DNA of 64,000 bases from Gammaproteobacteria bacterium (GTDB lineage Bacteria; Pseudomonadota; Gammaproteobacteria; UBA5861). The DNA lies in assembly GCA_022360445.1 (NCBI GenBank), contig JAKSCV010000068.1, forward strand, positions 62,001 through 126,000, written 5' to 3'. A program made the position numbers and the translations under genes. Positions 37,224 to 50,153 of this stretch are shown here, in pieces. Below the pieces are notes generated by a model, which saw only the letters and a list, made by a program, of their open reading frames with translations, was not told the origin of the DNA and searched no databases. Every line of letters starts with the position of its first letter. The stretch's first letter is position 1.

Positions 37224-37811
37224 ATGATTACGGAAAGTTATGTGGCGGGGGTGGATGAAGCCGGTCGTGGACCATTGGCGGGAAGTGTTGTTGCTGCCGC
37301 TGTCGTGTTTTCGAAAAGTGCCTCAGTTAATGGCCTGAATGACTCAAAAAAACTGAGTGAAAAAAAACGGATACAGCTCGCAACTGTAATTAAAGACCGG
37401 GCATTAAGCTGGTCAGTTGCGGAAGCCAGTGTGGCAGAAATTGATCAGCTCAATATTTTGCATGCTTCTATGCTCGCTATGAAGCGGGCCATTGAAGGGC
37501 TGGCTCTAAAGCCGGATTCTGCTGAAGTCGACGGTAACCGCTGTCCCGATGTCGACATACCATGTCGAGCCATTGTGAAAGGAGATGCCACTGTAGCTAC
37601 GATCAGTGCCGCGTCGATCTTGGCCAAAGTTGAGCGTGATGCGCAGATGATCGAACTAGATACCCTCCATCCGGAATACGGTTTTAGGCAGCATAAAGGC
37701 TATCCTACCCGGCAACATCTGGCTGCACTTGCTCGATATGGCTGTTTACCGGTGCATCGGACCAGTTTTGCCCCTGTGCAGCGCATCCTTAAGCAAGGCA
37801 CTTTATTATGA
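37224..37811 (+). CDS. rnhB: Ribonuclease HII
   Basis: 195 residues. The catalytic Asp and Glu are in [13 protein letters not shown], the third Asp in [22 protein letters not shown], and the conserved [14 protein letters not shown] follows. RNase HII removes ribonucleotides and RNA primers from DNA. It precedes dnaE with a four-base ATGA overlap, the standard rnhB-dnaE order. Confidence 0.95.
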   Translation: MITESYVAGVDEAGRGPLAGSVVAAAVVFSKSASVNGLNDSKKLSEKKRIQLATVIKDRALSWSVAEASVAEIDQLNILHASMLAMKRAIEGLALKPDSAEVDGNRCPDVDIPCRAIVKGDATVATISAASILAKVERDAQMIELDTLHPEYGFRQHKGYPTRQHLAALARYGCLPVHRTSFAPVQRILKQGTLL

Positions 37812-40800
37812 GCCTGGCGCCCAAATTCATACATCTAAGAATACACACCGAATACTCGATGGTGGACGGTATCGTTCGGATCAAGCCTCTGATGAAAAAG
37901 GTGGCCAAAACGATGCCGGCTATTGCATTGACGGATCAAAGCAACCTTTTTGGGATGGTGAAGTTTTACCGGGAAGCTTTGAATCTCGGCATAAAGCCCC
38001 TCATCGGTGTGGACTCTTGGGTGCAAGGGGAAGAGGGCGAGGTCTCTCCCATCGTTTTACTGTGCTTGAATGACGAGGGCTACCAAAACCTGACTCGGCT
38101 GGTTTCTCGCTCTTATCAGGCGGGGCAACAGGCAGGCCGAGCGATTATTCAACGCAGCTGGCTTGTGGGGCAAACAGCGGGGCTGATTGCCTTATCCGGT
38201 GGCAGGCAAGGCGACATTGGCCAAGCACTACTCCGAGGTGATCGAGAAAAAGCCTTACAGGCAACCGCAGCTTGGATGGGGCTTTTCCCCGACTGTTTTT
38301 ATCTGGAACTGCAAAGAACCGGGCGAGATGGTGAAGAGACTTACCTGCAAGGCGCACTTGATGTTGCAGAGGTAATGGAATGCCCGGTGGTTGCGACCAA
38401 CGATGTCCGTTTCCTTGAAAAAGAAGACTTCGAAGCGCATGAAGCTCGCGTTTGTATTAATGACGGCCGAGTATTAGATGATCCGCGCCGAGAGCACCGC
38501 TACTCTGAAGAACAGTATCTGCGTTCTGCTGATGAGATGCTCGAGCTTTTTGAAGATATTCCTGAGGCGCTCGAAAACACCGTCGAAATCGCGAAACGTT
38601 GCACACTGGAAGTGCGTTTAGGGGAAACCTTTCTTCCCAACTTTCCAATTCCTGAAGGGTTCACAACGGAAGAGTATTTTACCCAACAAGCAAAAGCCGG
38701 GCTTGAAGCACGATTGTTGGAATTATTTGACCCCAATGCATCCAGCTTTCCCGAAGTACAGAAAACCTACAACGAACGCCTGCAAATTGAATTGGACGTC
38801 ATTATCACAATGGGGTTTCCCGGCTACTTCCTGATCGTTGCAGATTTTATCGAGTGGGCCAGAAACAACGACGTCCCGGTCGGGCCTGGGCGAGGGTCCG
38901 GTGCCGGTTCTCTGGTGGCGTATTCGATGGGGATCACAGACCTGGACCCTATCGAATATGATCTGCTTTTTGAACGATTTTTGAATCCCGAGCGGGTTTC
39001 ACTGCCCGATTTTGATATCGACTTTTGTATGCTGGGGCGGGACCGCGTGATTGATTATGTCTCCCGCCAGTACGGTGCGGATAAAGTCTCTCAAATTATC
39101 ACCTATGGCACGATGGCCGCCAAAGCCGTCGTACGCGATGTGGGCCGGGTGATGGGCCACCCTTATGGATTTGTGGACAAAATTGCCAAAGCGATCCCCT
39201 TCGAAATCGGGATGACTTTAACCAAGGCGATGGATGAGTCCGAGGATTTGGCCAAGCTCTATGATGCCGACGAAGAGGTGCAAGAAGTCATCAATCTGGC
39301 AAAATCCTTGGAAGGCATTACACGTAATGCGGGTAAGCACGCTGGCGGGGTTGTGATTGCACCTTCGGCATTAACCGACTTCACGCCGCTTTATTGTGAA
39401 GAAGACGGTTCGGGGTTGGTGACGCAATTTGATAAGGACGATGTTGAATCTGTCGGCCTCGTGAAGTTCGACTTTTTGGGTTTAAGAACGCTGACGATTA
39501 TCGATCAAGCGGTCAAACTCATTAACAAAACACAATCCGAAGCGCTCGACCTCAACAACATTCCACTCGATGACCCAGCGGCCTTCCGTGTTTTGAAAAA
39601 CGCTGAAACCACCGCGATTTTTCAGTTGGAATCGCGTGGAATGAAAGAATTGATCAAGCGGCTTCAGCCCGATTGCTTTGAAGATATCATTGCCTTGGTC
39701 GCGTTATACCGTCCTGGTCCCTTACAGTCAGGCATGGTTGATGACTTTATTGCGCGGAAGCATGGTCATGAGTCGGTTGAGTATCCTCACCCGGACCTGG
39801 AGCCTGTCCTCAAACCCACTTACGGGGTGATCCTTTACCAGGAACAGGTGATGCAGATTGCCCAGGTCCTAGCCGGTTACACTCTAGGCGGTGCGGACAT
39901 GTTGCGCCGGGCGATGGGAAAGAAGAAACCCGAAGAGATGGAAAAGCAACGCGCTATTTTCACAGAAGGCGCACGAACCCGTGGGATTGATGACGAGACG
40001 GCAACCTACATTTTTGACTTAATGGAAAAATTTGCCGGGTATGGATTCAATAAGTCACACTCGGCAGCCTATGCGTTACTTTCGTATCACACCGCGTGGT
40101 TGAAGGCGCATTTTCCGGCAGCTTTCATGTCTTCCGTGTTGTCAGCGGACATGGATCACACCGAAAAGGTAGTGACGCTGATTGAAGAATGCCGAAACAT
40201 GTCTCTAGAGATCTTACCCCCACATGTCAACCACTCCGCTTTTCGCTTTACCCCTGTTTCTGATGCTCAGATTCGCTACGGGCTGGGGGCGATTAAAGGT
40301 GTTGGCGAGTCGGCACTCGACCTTGTTCTCGAAGAGAGAAAAAAACAAGGTGATTTCACCAGTCTTGATGATTTGTGCCAGCGTGCGGACTCCCAAAAAG
40401 TGAACCGCCGTGTGCTGGAGGCGCTCATCCGTGCCGGCGCACTGGACGGTTTAGGCATTAACCGAGCGACGATGATGTATTGCTTGGCACAAGCGATCAA
40501 AACGGCTGAACAACAACGCCGTGACCATGTGAGCGGTCAAGTTGATATGTTTGGTATGCCGCTCAGCTCGGCTGCTACCACAGAAGTTTATGCAGTTAAC
40601 TTGCAGCCCGAGTGGGGAGATGATGAAAAACTACGGGCAGAAAAGGAGACGCTCGGCCTTTATCTCAGTGGTCACCCGATCTCTCAACACCTGCCGGAGC
40701 TGAATCAGTACACAGACGGTAGACTGGCTGATCAAATGGATCGTTATCAGGCTCAACATGTCAATAGCGGCTTTGGTAGAGGGCGTAAAAGAGGTGCTAG

Positions 40801-41317
40801 TGTGACGGCAGCCGGCTTAATTCTTGCGATACGGACAAGGAATACACAGCGCGGTGGAAAAATGGCCTTTATTATCCTGGATGATCAGGCTGGACGGGCT
40901 GAAGTGACGATCGGGCAAGAGCTCTTTGCTGAGCAAGGTGAGCTGATTCGCATGGATGAGCTGCTCGTGGTGAGGGGTGAGTGGCGGCATGACGATTTTA
41001 ATGGAGGCTATCAACTCAGAGCGAATGCACTTTATTCTCTGGAACAGGCACGTGCTCGCTTTTCACGCTTTCTTGAGGTTAATTTGCTCCAGAAAACGGC
41101 GCAAAATGGTTTTATAGATACCTTTAGCCAACTGATAGCGGAATACCGGGAAGAAAAAGAAGAAGCATGCCAAGTGCGGATCAAGTACCATACGCCGAAT
41201 GCCTCCGCCTGCCTGGAGTTGGGGGAAACATGGCGAGTTCGCCCGGCTGATAATTTACTCATCCAACTCAAAAAACTGGTAGGCGAAAATCAAGTTGCTT
41301 TATTAACGGGACGTTGA
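37808..41317 (+). CDS. dnaE: DNA polymerase III alpha subunit
   Basis: 1169 residues. The N-terminal PHP domain begins [14 protein letters not shown]; the C-family polymerase active site has [13 protein letters not shown] and [14 protein letters not shown], with the third acidic residue further on. Helix-hairpin-helix (about 830-900) and OB domains (about 1000-1080) follow. It is the replicative polymerase. Clustered with rnhB, accA, tilS and pyrG as in relatives. Confidence 0.97.
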   Translation: MSLAPKFIHLRIHTEYSMVDGIVRIKPLMKKVAKTMPAIALTDQSNLFGMVKFYREALNLGIKPLIGVDSWVQGEEGEVSPIVLLCLNDEGYQNLTRLVSRSYQAGQQAGRAIIQRSWLVGQTAGLIALSGGRQGDIGQALLRGDREKALQATAAWMGLFPDCFYLELQRTGRDGEETYLQGALDVAEVMECPVVATNDVRFLEKEDFEAHEARVCINDGRVLDDPRREHRYSEEQYLRSADEMLELFEDIPEALENTVEIAKRCTLEVRLGETFLPNFPIPEGFTTEEYFTQQAKAGLEARLLELFDPNASSFPEVQKTYNERLQIELDVIITMGFPGYFLIVADFIEWARNNDVPVGPGRGSGAGSLVAYSMGITDLDPIEYDLLFERFLNPERVSLPDFDIDFCMLGRDRVIDYVSRQYGADKVSQIITYGTMAAKAVVRDVGRVMGHPYGFVDKIAKAIPFEIGMTLTKAMDESEDLAKLYDADEEVQEVINLAKSLEGITRNAGKHAGGVVIAPSALTDFTPLYCEEDGSGLVTQFDKDDVESVGLVKFDFLGLRTLTIIDQAVKLINKTQSEALDLNNIPLDDPAAFRVLKNAETTAIFQLESRGMKELIKRLQPDCFEDIIALVALYRPGPLQSGMVDDFIARKHGHESVEYPHPDLEPVLKPTYGVILYQEQVMQIAQVLAGYTLGGADMLRRAMGKKKPEEMEKQRAIFTEGARTRGIDDETATYIFDLMEKFAGYGFNKSHSAAYALLSYHTAWLKAHFPAAFMSSVLSADMDHTEKVVTLIEECRNMSLEILPPHVNHSAFRFTPVSDAQIRYGLGAIKGVGESALDLVLEERKKQGDFTSLDDLCQRADSQKVNRRVLEALIRAGALDGLGINRATMMYCLAQAIKTAEQQRRDHVSGQVDMFGMPLSSAATTEVYAVNLQPEWGDDEKLRAEKETLGLYLSGHPISQHLPELNQYTDGRLADQMDRYQAQHVNSGFGRGRKRGASVTAAGLILAIRTRNTQRGGKMAFIILDDQAGRAEVTIGQELFAEQGELIRMDELLVVRGEWRHDDFNGGYQLRANALYSLEQARARFSRFLEVNLLQKTAQNGFIDTFSQLIAEYREEKEEACQVRIKYHTPNASACLELGETWRVRPADNLLIQLKKLVGENQVALLTGR

Positions 41318-41380
41318 CACCATGAGCTCATCAGTGTTGTCTGATTTATTTCAATAACTAATCTATTTTTGAATCAATTT

Positions 41381-42343
41381 ATGAATGCAAACTTTTTGGA
41401 ATTTGAACAACCGATTGCCGAGTTAGAAGCCAAAATCGAAGGCTTGCGTTATGCCACGGGTGATGTTGAAGTCAATATCGGTGAGGAAATTCAGCGGTTG
41501 GAGTCAAAATGTGAGACGCTGACGAAATCCATTTTTGCCAAGTTAACCCCCTGGCAAATTTCGCAGCTGGCTCGGCATCCGCTTCGCCCCTACACACTGG
41601 ACTACATTGAGCGTATTTTTACAGACTTCGAAGAGTTGCATGGAGACAGAGCATTTGCGGATGATGCGGCGGTCGTCGGAGGTGTCGGACGGCTTGATGG
41701 GCAATCCGTGATGGTTGTTGGGCATCAAAAAGGCCGGGATACCAAAGAAAAAATCAAACGAAATTTTGGTATGCCCAAGCCTGAAGGCTATCGCAAAGCT
41801 ATGCGGCTGATGGCTATGGCGGAACGTTTTAAAATGCCCGTGCTCACCTTTATTGATACGCCAGGCGCTTATCCGGGTATTGATGCTGAAGAGCGAGGAC
41901 AAAGTGAGGCGATTGCGCATAATCTGTTTGTGATGGCCAATCTTAAGGTCCCTATCATCTGTACGGTGATTGGTGAAGGTGGCTCGGGGGGCGCTTTGGC
42001 TATTGGTGTTGGTGATTGTGTCAATATGCTTCAGTATGCGACGTATTCCGTGATCTCTCCTGAAGGGTGTGCATCGATTTTATGGAAATCGTCTGAAAAA
42101 GCAGCCGATGCCGCGGCCGCCATGGGTATTACTTCTGATCGGTTGTTGGAGATGGAGCTAGTTGATCAGGTGATCAGTGAACCGCTTGGCGGAGCACACC
42201 GGGATGTCGACGCGATGGCCGGATCAATCAAAGCATCACTGCTGAGCGCCCTGACAGAAGTAGGCGCTTTATCCGCAGACCATTTGATTGCCCGGCGGGC
42301 TGAGAAAATTAACAGCTTCGGCCGATTCAAGGACACCGCATAG
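41381..42343 (+). CDS. accA: Acetyl-CoA carboxylase carboxyltransferase subunit alpha
   Basis: 320 residues. Seen are [71 protein letters not shown] and [15 protein letters not shown]. With AccD it moves carboxyl from biotin to acetyl-CoA to form malonyl-CoA. The ATG at 41381 is preferred over an in-frame TTG 12 bases upstream because the family starts near here; neither has a strong ribosome site. Confidence 0.96.
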   Translation: MNANFLEFEQPIAELEAKIEGLRYATGDVEVNIGEEIQRLESKCETLTKSIFAKLTPWQISQLARHPLRPYTLDYIERIFTDFEELHGDRAFADDAAVVGGVGRLDGQSVMVVGHQKGRDTKEKIKRNFGMPKPEGYRKAMRLMAMAERFKMPVLTFIDTPGAYPGIDAEERGQSEAIAHNLFVMANLKVPIICTVIGEGGSGGALAIGVGDCVNMLQYATYSVISPEGCASILWKSSEKAADAAAAMGITSDRLLEMELVDQVISEPLGGAHRDVDAMAGSIKASLLSALTEVGALSADHLIARRAEKINSFGRFKDTA

Positions 42344-42368
42344 CTTTTAATGAGTTAAGCACAACACA

Positions 42369-43682
42369 ATGCCTCTATCCATTGATGAGCCGGTGTCCCA
42401 CGCGATTTGTCAGGCCGCTGAGTTTTCTCAGACAGCACCTTGGTTAATTGCTTATAGCGGCGGGCTTGATTCACATGTCTTACTTCACGCATCGGCCAAA
42501 CTACTTCAGCAAGGTCGTGCGCCTTCAATTTCTGTGATTCATGTGGACCATGGCTTGCAGGCTGAAAGCGGGCAATGGGTAAACCACTGTGCTCAGGTGG
42601 TTGCTAATCTTCGTCTTCCGTTAGAACAATTCACTGTTACAGTGCCGCAAAATGCTGGAGAAAGCCTTGAGGCGGCAGCACGTCATGTCCGTTATGATGT
42701 GTTTGAAAAGGTACTGCCAAAAGAAGGCCTTTTACTCACGGCACATCACCAGATCGATCAGGTTGAAACTGTGTTCTTGCAGCTGTTACGGGGGGCTGGA
42801 CCAAAGGGGCTGGCGGCAATGCCTCTGCGTAAACCTTTTGCACAAGGTTGGCATATTCGGCCATTTTTAATGCTTAATCGTACAGCATTGGAACAATACG
42901 CGGAACAAAATCAACTCGACTGGATTGATGACCCCAGTAATGCGTGCCGTGATTTTGACCGAAATTACGTAAGGCACGAGATCCTGCCCCTGATTCAAAC
43001 ACGATGGCCTGGGTATGCCAAAGCGATCAGTCGAGTAGCTCGTCTACAAGGTGAGGCCGCAGAATTACTCGATTTAAGTGCGACTCGTCTGCTTGAAGAC
43101 ATAGAAAACTCGGATGACCAAACCTTGCCGATTGATGCCGTGCTGAACTTGAATCTGTTGGAGCAAAAGAACCTTATTCGCTCTTGGTTAAATGCCTTGA
43201 ACTTGACGATGCCGTCGGAAGTTAAGTTGCAAACAATTCACCAGCAGATGCTTTTAGCCCGACAAGATGCGATGCCCTGCGTCACGTGGGGAGGTGGTGA
43301 GGTTCGCCGCTACGCTGGCAAACTCTATGCGATGAAACCTCAGCCGGTGTTTGATAGTCGGCAGCGTCTTGACTGGGCGTTAGGGCATAAATGTCTACAG
43401 GTGCCTGGATTGTCTCAGTCATTGTCGATGGATGTTTTGCTCGAACAGGGGTTTACTCTATCAGAAAGTGGGCGTATCAACGTTCGTTTTCGTCAAGGAG
43501 GGGAGACTATAAAACCCGCTGGTAGAGGTGTGCGTAAGGCCCTGAAAGCGTTATTCCAGGAATGGGCGGTGCCGCCTTGGGAACGTGTTCGTACCCCTCT
43601 GATTTATGTCGGAAATACGTTAGCAGCAGTATATGGCTTTGCTGTGGATGAGGCTTTTTATACAGCACCTGACGGTTTTTAA
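42369..43682 (+). CDS. tilS: tRNA(Ile)-lysidine synthase
   Basis: 437 residues. The N-type ATP pyrophosphatase loop is AYSGGLDSHVLLH; AHHQIDQVETVFLQLLRGAG and DDPSNACRDFDRNYVRHEILP are family blocks, and the C-terminal RFRQGGE domain is present. It converts C34 of the AUA-reading tRNA-Ile to lysidine, switching it from Met to Ile. Standard place between accA and pyrG. Confidence 0.95.
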   Translation: MPLSIDEPVSHAICQAAEFSQTAPWLIAYSGGLDSHVLLHASAKLLQQGRAPSISVIHVDHGLQAESGQWVNHCAQVVANLRLPLEQFTVTVPQNAGESLEAAARHVRYDVFEKVLPKEGLLLTAHHQIDQVETVFLQLLRGAGPKGLAAMPLRKPFAQGWHIRPFLMLNRTALEQYAEQNQLDWIDDPSNACRDFDRNYVRHEILPLIQTRWPGYAKAISRVARLQGEAAELLDLSATRLLEDIENSDDQTLPIDAVLNLNLLEQKNLIRSWLNALNLTMPSEVKLQTIHQQMLLARQDAMPCVTWGGGEVRRYAGKLYAMKPQPVFDSRQRLDWALGHKCLQVPGLSQSLSMDVLLEQGFTLSESGRINVRFRQGGETIKPAGRGVRKALKALFQEWAVPPWERVRTPLIYVGNTLAAVYGFAVDEAFYTAPDGF

Positions 43683-43708
43683 TTGTGCAGGGTATGGATA
43701 CTCGGACA

Positions 43709-45432
<1,724 letters not shown>

Positions 45433-45554
45433 TCCGAATCGATCACGAGAACACATGACAAAGGCGCTTTGTACCAGATAGACGGGATATTAAAAACGGC
45501 TTAATTACGAATAATAAAAACTTTCAAATCGAGTCAATCGGAGGAGGGATTCTA

Positions 45555-47798
45555 ATGAGCATGCTTGATGGTGAAGTGATTGTTTGTGGGCAGAGCAATG
45601 GCCTTGCAGTAGAACTGATCATTTATGGAGATGAGTTTTACGCTCGGTATGAAACACAAACGGGTTATACCGTTGTTTATGATACCCGGCTTGGTCGATA
45701 TTCTTATGCAAAACTACTGAATGGCGCTTTTATCTCCTCGGGTGTTCATGTTGATAAGCCTGCTCCGTTAGGTATTCGAAGGCACTTAAAAGAGAGCCCT
45801 GAGGTTAGAAATCAGAAATTTCAGCGCCGGTATGCCCAACTTCGGCCGCCCGAGTTCCAGCACCTTTCGCACGAAGCACTGACCTTAGGGCCAGAAGACG
45901 GCTTGCTTTCTGGGCGCCGTTTGACAGAAGGCCACATTACAGGTCTCACACTGCTGGTCAACTTTGATGATGTCCGAACCAACATCAGCCGAGAAGATGT
46001 GAACGAAATGTTGAATGGCCAGGGCTACCAGCGCAATGGCAACTTTTGTTCCGCCCGCGAATATTTTGAATTGGTGTCGACCGGCAAGCTGACTTATACC
46101 AATTATGTGGTCGGTCCATTACAACTGAGTAAACGCCGGAGTCATTACATCAATAATTTGCTGGTTGAGGAAGCACTGGATCTTGCACATGTGGCTTTGC
46201 AGGCGGAGGGTAAGTCGCTCAGTGATTTTGATTCACGCGGGGAAGGGGTTATCGATGCTTTAAATATTCTCTATGCTGGGCGCACACAATATTCAGGAAA
46301 CCTGTGGCCGCACAATGCAGTCACCACACTGTTCAGAGCTGGCGTAAAAACCCACTTTTATTTACTGGCAAGTGCTGGGCGTGAACCGGTTGATTTGAGT
46401 ATTGGTACGTTTTGCCATGAAAATGGTCACCTTTTGTGCCGCTTCCCGGATATGTATGACTACGGTAATCGGGATGGTGATGGCGAGAAAAGCCAGGGCA
46501 TTGGTCAATTCTGTTTAATGGGGTCAGGCAACCATAATGATCAGGGACGAATACCGTCTCCCGTTTGTGGCTATTTACGCGACCTTGTTGGTTGGGCGGA
46601 TAATACCGTTTGGTTGAACCGAGTTGAAAGCGCGACCGTAAAGCATGCGGATTACAGCACCGTGCATAAGTACCCCACCAACATGCTCAATGAGTACTTT
46701 ATTGTTGAAAACCGCTCAAAAATAGGTCTCGACAGCGGATTGCCGGACAGTGGCTTAGCGGTTTATCACTGCGACACACTTGGTTCCAATGAATGGCAAA
46801 GCGGGACGCGCGAACGACATTACCAATGTGCCCTGCTTCAGGCCGACGGGCATTTGGACCTGGAAAATAATCGCAACCGAGGAGATGCTGGGGATCTTTT
46901 CCCAGAAACACCAGGGATTGCGGTGTCTCATGAGACAACACCGAGTTCAAGGCAGTGGGATGGTTCGGATTCCGGCCTGGTGTTGAGCCAAATCAGCAGC
47001 CCGGGACAAGAAATAACATTCCAACTTGGGGCGGTGGCAGCGAACCCAGTGGCTCAACTCAGTATTGCCCCTGATTTATTGATTCCCGATAACTTTGAGG
47101 AAGGGGTCACAAGCACCTTAACGGTATCACAGTCAGGCACTGTAAAATTCGTAAGTGTTTGGGTCGACATCATCCATGCCTGGATCGGTGACTTGATCGT
47201 GACACTTAAGTCACCGTCAGGTGAACACGTAATCTTACACAACCGTGAAGGGCAAAGTGGCGATGATATTAAGAAACACTACACCTCGACCGGTTTCAGT
47301 CAACTGAGCAAATTCAATGGCAAATCCATGATGGGGGTCTGGAGTCTTCATGTCAGTGATCAAGCCGGACAAGACGTTGGGAGGCTCAATAGCTGGGGAC
47401 TTGAAATTGAGTACGATGACGTGAGTCATGTGTTTGAAAAAACAATTCAAGCAAATTTAGCCATTCCAGATCAGGATGTTATGGGCGTAGAGAGCCCTAT
47501 GGTGGTTGATATTGATGCTGTGCTGGCAGATATCGAAGTCTCTATCGACATTGCACACACATACATCAGTGACCTCCAGGTTGTATTGATTTCTCCTAGT
47601 GGGCAAAGTGCGAATTTGCATCTTTATGAGGGTGGGTCGCGCGATAATTTGAAAGCGGTTTATCACCCTGATACAACACCAGACTTAATGGCTTTGATCG
47701 GTATCCGTATTAAAGGTGAATGGGTTCTTAAAGTGGCTGACAGAGCAGTAGCAGATACGGGAGAGTTAATCAGCTGGTCGTTAAAGTTAGTGTATTGA
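45555..47798 (+). CDS. M6-family metalloprotease with two proprotein-convertase P domains
   Basis: 747 residues. An N-terminal region of about 115 residues (YETQTGYTVVYDTRLGRYSYA) resembles the pro-region of M6 peptidases. The catalytic domain has HENGH (288-292) followed by LLCRFPDMYDYG and MGSGNHND, as in immune inhibitor A-like enzymes. Residues about 515-625 and 630-747 are two P domains (DLIVTLKSPSGEHVILH, GVWSLHVSD; DLQVVLISPSGQSANLH, GEWVLKVAD). P domains normally sit on secreted proteases, yet no signal peptide is visible, so export must use another route or the protein is intracellular. GGAGGAGGG precedes the ATG. Not part of the conserved pyrG neighbourhood; probably accessory. Confidence 0.87.
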   Translation: MSMLDGEVIVCGQSNGLAVELIIYGDEFYARYETQTGYTVVYDTRLGRYSYAKLLNGAFISSGVHVDKPAPLGIRRHLKESPEVRNQKFQRRYAQLRPPEFQHLSHEALTLGPEDGLLSGRRLTEGHITGLTLLVNFDDVRTNISREDVNEMLNGQGYQRNGNFCSAREYFELVSTGKLTYTNYVVGPLQLSKRRSHYINNLLVEEALDLAHVALQAEGKSLSDFDSRGEGVIDALNILYAGRTQYSGNLWPHNAVTTLFRAGVKTHFYLLASAGREPVDLSIGTFCHENGHLLCRFPDMYDYGNRDGDGEKSQGIGQFCLMGSGNHNDQGRIPSPVCGYLRDLVGWADNTVWLNRVESATVKHADYSTVHKYPTNMLNEYFIVENRSKIGLDSGLPDSGLAVYHCDTLGSNEWQSGTRERHYQCALLQADGHLDLENNRNRGDAGDLFPETPGIAVSHETTPSSRQWDGSDSGLVLSQISSPGQEITFQLGAVAANPVAQLSIAPDLLIPDNFEEGVTSTLTVSQSGTVKFVSVWVDIIHAWIGDLIVTLKSPSGEHVILHNREGQSGDDIKKHYTSTGFSQLSKFNGKSMMGVWSLHVSDQAGQDVGRLNSWGLEIEYDDVSHVFEKTIQANLAIPDQDVMGVESPMVVDIDAVLADIEVSIDIAHTYISDLQVVLISPSGQSANLHLYEGGSRDNLKAVYHPDTTPDLMALIGIRIKGEWVLKVADRAVADTGELISWSLKLVY

Positions 47799-47807
47799 AC
47801 GGCTTAC

Positions 47808-48371
47808 TTAAGACTCCAGCAAACATAGTGATTGAGGAGCGATATCTGCATCGATGTATGCAAACCCCAGTTTGGTCAGGTAATCCAGTCGATCAAGTTC
47901 AGCGGGGTTGGCAGTAGGCTGTCCCAAGCCTTTTACTTCGTAGAGGGTGGACAAAAAAGACATATACTGTTCGCCTTCTTCCATCAATAAAAAGCTGGTC
48001 GCACCGACATCAGGTTTCACTTTTTGGCTAAGCTCATCAGATAGGTTCAATTGAATAACAACTGGCTTTTCTTCAAGACCCAAGCGAACACGCCGAATGT
48101 ATTTCTTTCGTTCGGCCCAATAATAAGCAAGGCTTTTACTGGGTGTAAGGAATATCGGCTCCCTGGGCGCTGTGTAATCTGCCCCAATAGTGGCCATGGT
48201 TCGTTCGTTGACCTGGCGCATGGTTTTATCCCCAGATTGCTTTAAGCCATTCGACAGAATGGCTTCTCCAAGGGTGGACGTCGTACCGTGATACCAGGTA
48301 TGGCTGGTCATAAAGCCCTGTTTGGTCAACATGTTATCCATATCTTGGTAGAGGGAAGGAATTGTCGTCAT
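47808..48371 (-). CDS. Small protein with ADP-ribosyltransferase-like pattern
   Basis: 187 residues, no signal peptide or membrane segment. I do not recognise a named family. The spacing of WYHGTTSTLGEAILSNGL (27-43), IFLTPSKSLAYYWAE (73-87) and an acidic block near 131-150 recalls the ART/PARP-like fold, where His-Gly-Thr, a Tyr-x-Thr strand with Ala-x-x-Tyr and a late Glu or Gln line the NAD pocket. This is inference from pattern only. An AGGGA site nine bases upstream supports the start. It converges with the M6 protease gene nine bases away and is alone in its transcript; no antitoxin-like partner is seen. Confidence 0.7.
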   Translation of the reverse strand: MTTIPSLYQDMDNMLTKQGFMTSHTWYHGTTSTLGEAILSNGLKQSGDKTMRQVNERTMATIGADYTAPREPIFLTPSKSLAYYWAERKKYIRRVRLGLEEKPVVIQLNLSDELSQKVKPDVGATSFLLMEEGEQYMSFLSTLYEVKGLGQPTANPAELDRLDYLTKLGFAYIDADIAPQSLCLLES

Positions 48372-48394
48372 TCTGAGTGTTCCCTGGGGTTAAA

Positions 48395-48420
48395 AAAGGC
48401 CACCTGGGAGGTGGCCTTTT
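48395..48420 (-). terminator. Terminator of aceA
   Basis: A perfect hairpin, AAAAGGCCACCT / AGGTGGCCTTTT with a three-base loop. Read on the minus strand it ends in TTTTTT, a good intrinsic terminator about 35 bases after the aceA stop. It lies upstream of the ART-like gene on the same strand. Confidence 0.85.
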
Positions 48421-48454
48421 GAGTCACACGGAATCTTATTCAGTGCCTTAAAGC

Positions 48455-50050
48455 TTAGCTGAATTGATTCATGGTGTTGTCTTTACCCGCTGCTTTTAGT
48501 GCATTCTCACCAGAGAAATATTCTTTGTGGTCATCGCCCATATCGGATCCGGCCATATTCTGGTGCTTGACGCATGCGATGCCTTGGCGAATTTCCTTAC
48601 GCTGGACACCTGCGACATAGCCGAGCATTCCGGCCTCACCAAAGTACTCTTTCGCCAGGTTGTCAGTAGACAGGGCCGCTGTATGGTAAGTTGGCAATGT
48701 GATGAGGTGGTGGAAGATACCCGCATCACGTGCTCCGTCAGCCTGAAAGTTCTGGATGCGCTGGTCTGCCTCTGTTGCTAATTCGCTATTATCGTAATCG
48801 GCACTCATGAGATTCGCGCGGTCATAAGCCGAGACGTCTTTGCCGGACTCAGACCAAGCATCAAATACTTGCTGGCGGAAGCTCAGCGTCCAGTTGAATG
48901 ACGGGCTGTTGTTATAGACCAACTTGGCGTTTGGAATGACTTCACGGATGCGGTTGACCATGCCACCGATTTGTCCAACGTGTGGCTTTTCTGTCTCGAT
49001 CCACAGCAAGTCTGCACCAGCTTTTAGTGCTTCGATGCAGTCGAATACACATCGGTCTTCACCCGTACCCTTGCGGAACTGAAACAAGCCGGAAGGCAAG
49101 CGCTTGGGACGCAGGATGTTATCACCCCGCTTGATCACAACGTCGCCTTGCTTCATGTCGTCAACCGAGATTTCGTCACAATCGAGAAAGCTGTTGTAAA
49201 TATCGCCAGAGTCGCCTTCTTCGTTAACTACAGCAATTTGCTTGGTCAGACCAGCGCCCAGGGAGTCTGTTCGGGCAACGATGACGCCATCATCCACACC
49301 CAGTTCAAGAAACGCGTAACGCAGCGCACGCAGTTTGGCGTGAAAGTCGGCATGGGGAACGGTGACTTTCCCGTCCTGGTGACCGCATTGTTTTTCGTCT
49401 GCAACTTGGTTTTCGATCTGTAGGCAGCAGGCACCGGCTTCAATCATTTGCTTCGCCATTAGATAAGTGGCCTCTTCGTTACCGAAGCCGGCATCAATAT
49501 CGGCAATGATTGGAACAACATGAGTTTCGTGATTATCAATCTTGTCTTGAATCTCTTTTTCTTTGGCGCTGTCACCAGCTTCTCGGGCCGCGTCCTGTTC
49601 ACGGAAGAGCATGCCCAGTTCACGTGCATCTGCTTGTCGAAGGAAAGTGTATAGCTCCTCGATCAAGCTGGAGACAGCTGTTTTCTCATGCATTGATTGG
49701 TCAGGCAATGGGCCGAAATCAGAGCGCAGTGCAGCAACCATCCAACCCGACAAATACAGGTACTTACGCTTGGTGGTACCGAAGTGTTTTTTGATGGATA
49801 TCAGCTTTTGTTGACCGACAAAACCGTGCCAGCAACCGAGAGACTGGGTGTATTGAGCCGGATCTGCATCGTAGGCTGCCATGTCTTCACGCATGATCTT
49901 TGCTGTGTACTTGGCGATATCCAGACCCGTTTTGAATTTATTTTGGGCCCGCATGCGAGCAGCGGACTCAGGGTTGATGGCCCCCCAGGGGCTTCCAGCC
50001 GCTTCTTTCAGAGCTGTAATGGCTTGTATATCTTCTTTCAGTATAGACAT
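48455..50050 (-). CDS. aceA: Isocitrate lyase
   Basis: 531 residues, the longer Pseudomonas-type enzyme. Seen are YLSGWMVAALRSDFGPLPDQS, IIADIDAGFGNEEATY, the catalytic Cys loop as KQCGHQDGK (KKCGH-like), and WIETEKPHVGQI, FNWTLSFR. It splits isocitrate to glyoxylate and succinate, the first step of the glyoxylate bypass. The start at MSILKED has AAGGA upstream; an upstream in-frame ATG adds 18 unlikely residues. Divergent from a LysR gene, with glcB beyond it. Confidence 0.96.
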   Translation of the reverse strand: MSILKEDIQAITALKEAAGSPWGAINPESAARMRAQNKFKTGLDIAKYTAKIMREDMAAYDADPAQYTQSLGCWHGFVGQQKLISIKKHFGTTKRKYLYLSGWMVAALRSDFGPLPDQSMHEKTAVSSLIEELYTFLRQADARELGMLFREQDAAREAGDSAKEKEIQDKIDNHETHVVPIIADIDAGFGNEEATYLMAKQMIEAGACCLQIENQVADEKQCGHQDGKVTVPHADFHAKLRALRYAFLELGVDDGVIVARTDSLGAGLTKQIAVVNEEGDSGDIYNSFLDCDEISVDDMKQGDVVIKRGDNILRPKRLPSGLFQFRKGTGEDRCVFDCIEALKAGADLLWIETEKPHVGQIGGMVNRIREVIPNAKLVYNNSPSFNWTLSFRQQVFDAWSESGKDVSAYDRANLMSADYDNSELATEADQRIQNFQADGARDAGIFHHLITLPTYHTAALSTDNLAKEYFGEAGMLGYVAGVQRKEIRQGIACVKHQNMAGSDMGDDHKEYFSGENALKAAGKDNTMNQFS

Positions 50051-50091
50051 GACGATCCTTAACTTAATAAAAGGTGGATGAATTTGTACTG

Positions 50092-50107
50092 AGAGTGTAG
50101 ACACTCT
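50092..50107. promoter_or_regulatory. Palindromic operator candidate between aceA and lysR
   Basis: AGAGTGT-AG-ACACTCT, 7-bp perfect arms, in the 103-base divergent gap. It contains the T-N9/11-A shape used by LysR-type regulators, so it is a likely binding site for the adjacent regulator. Function inferred. Confidence 0.45.
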
Positions 50108-50153
50108 ATGAAAATTAGTCTAATTTATAGTTTCTATATTCGGTATTTTTTCT

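Noticed and set aside
47808-48371. Toxin-antitoxin module
   Set aside because: An ART-like toxin would need a partner gene; both neighbours are large unrelated genes.
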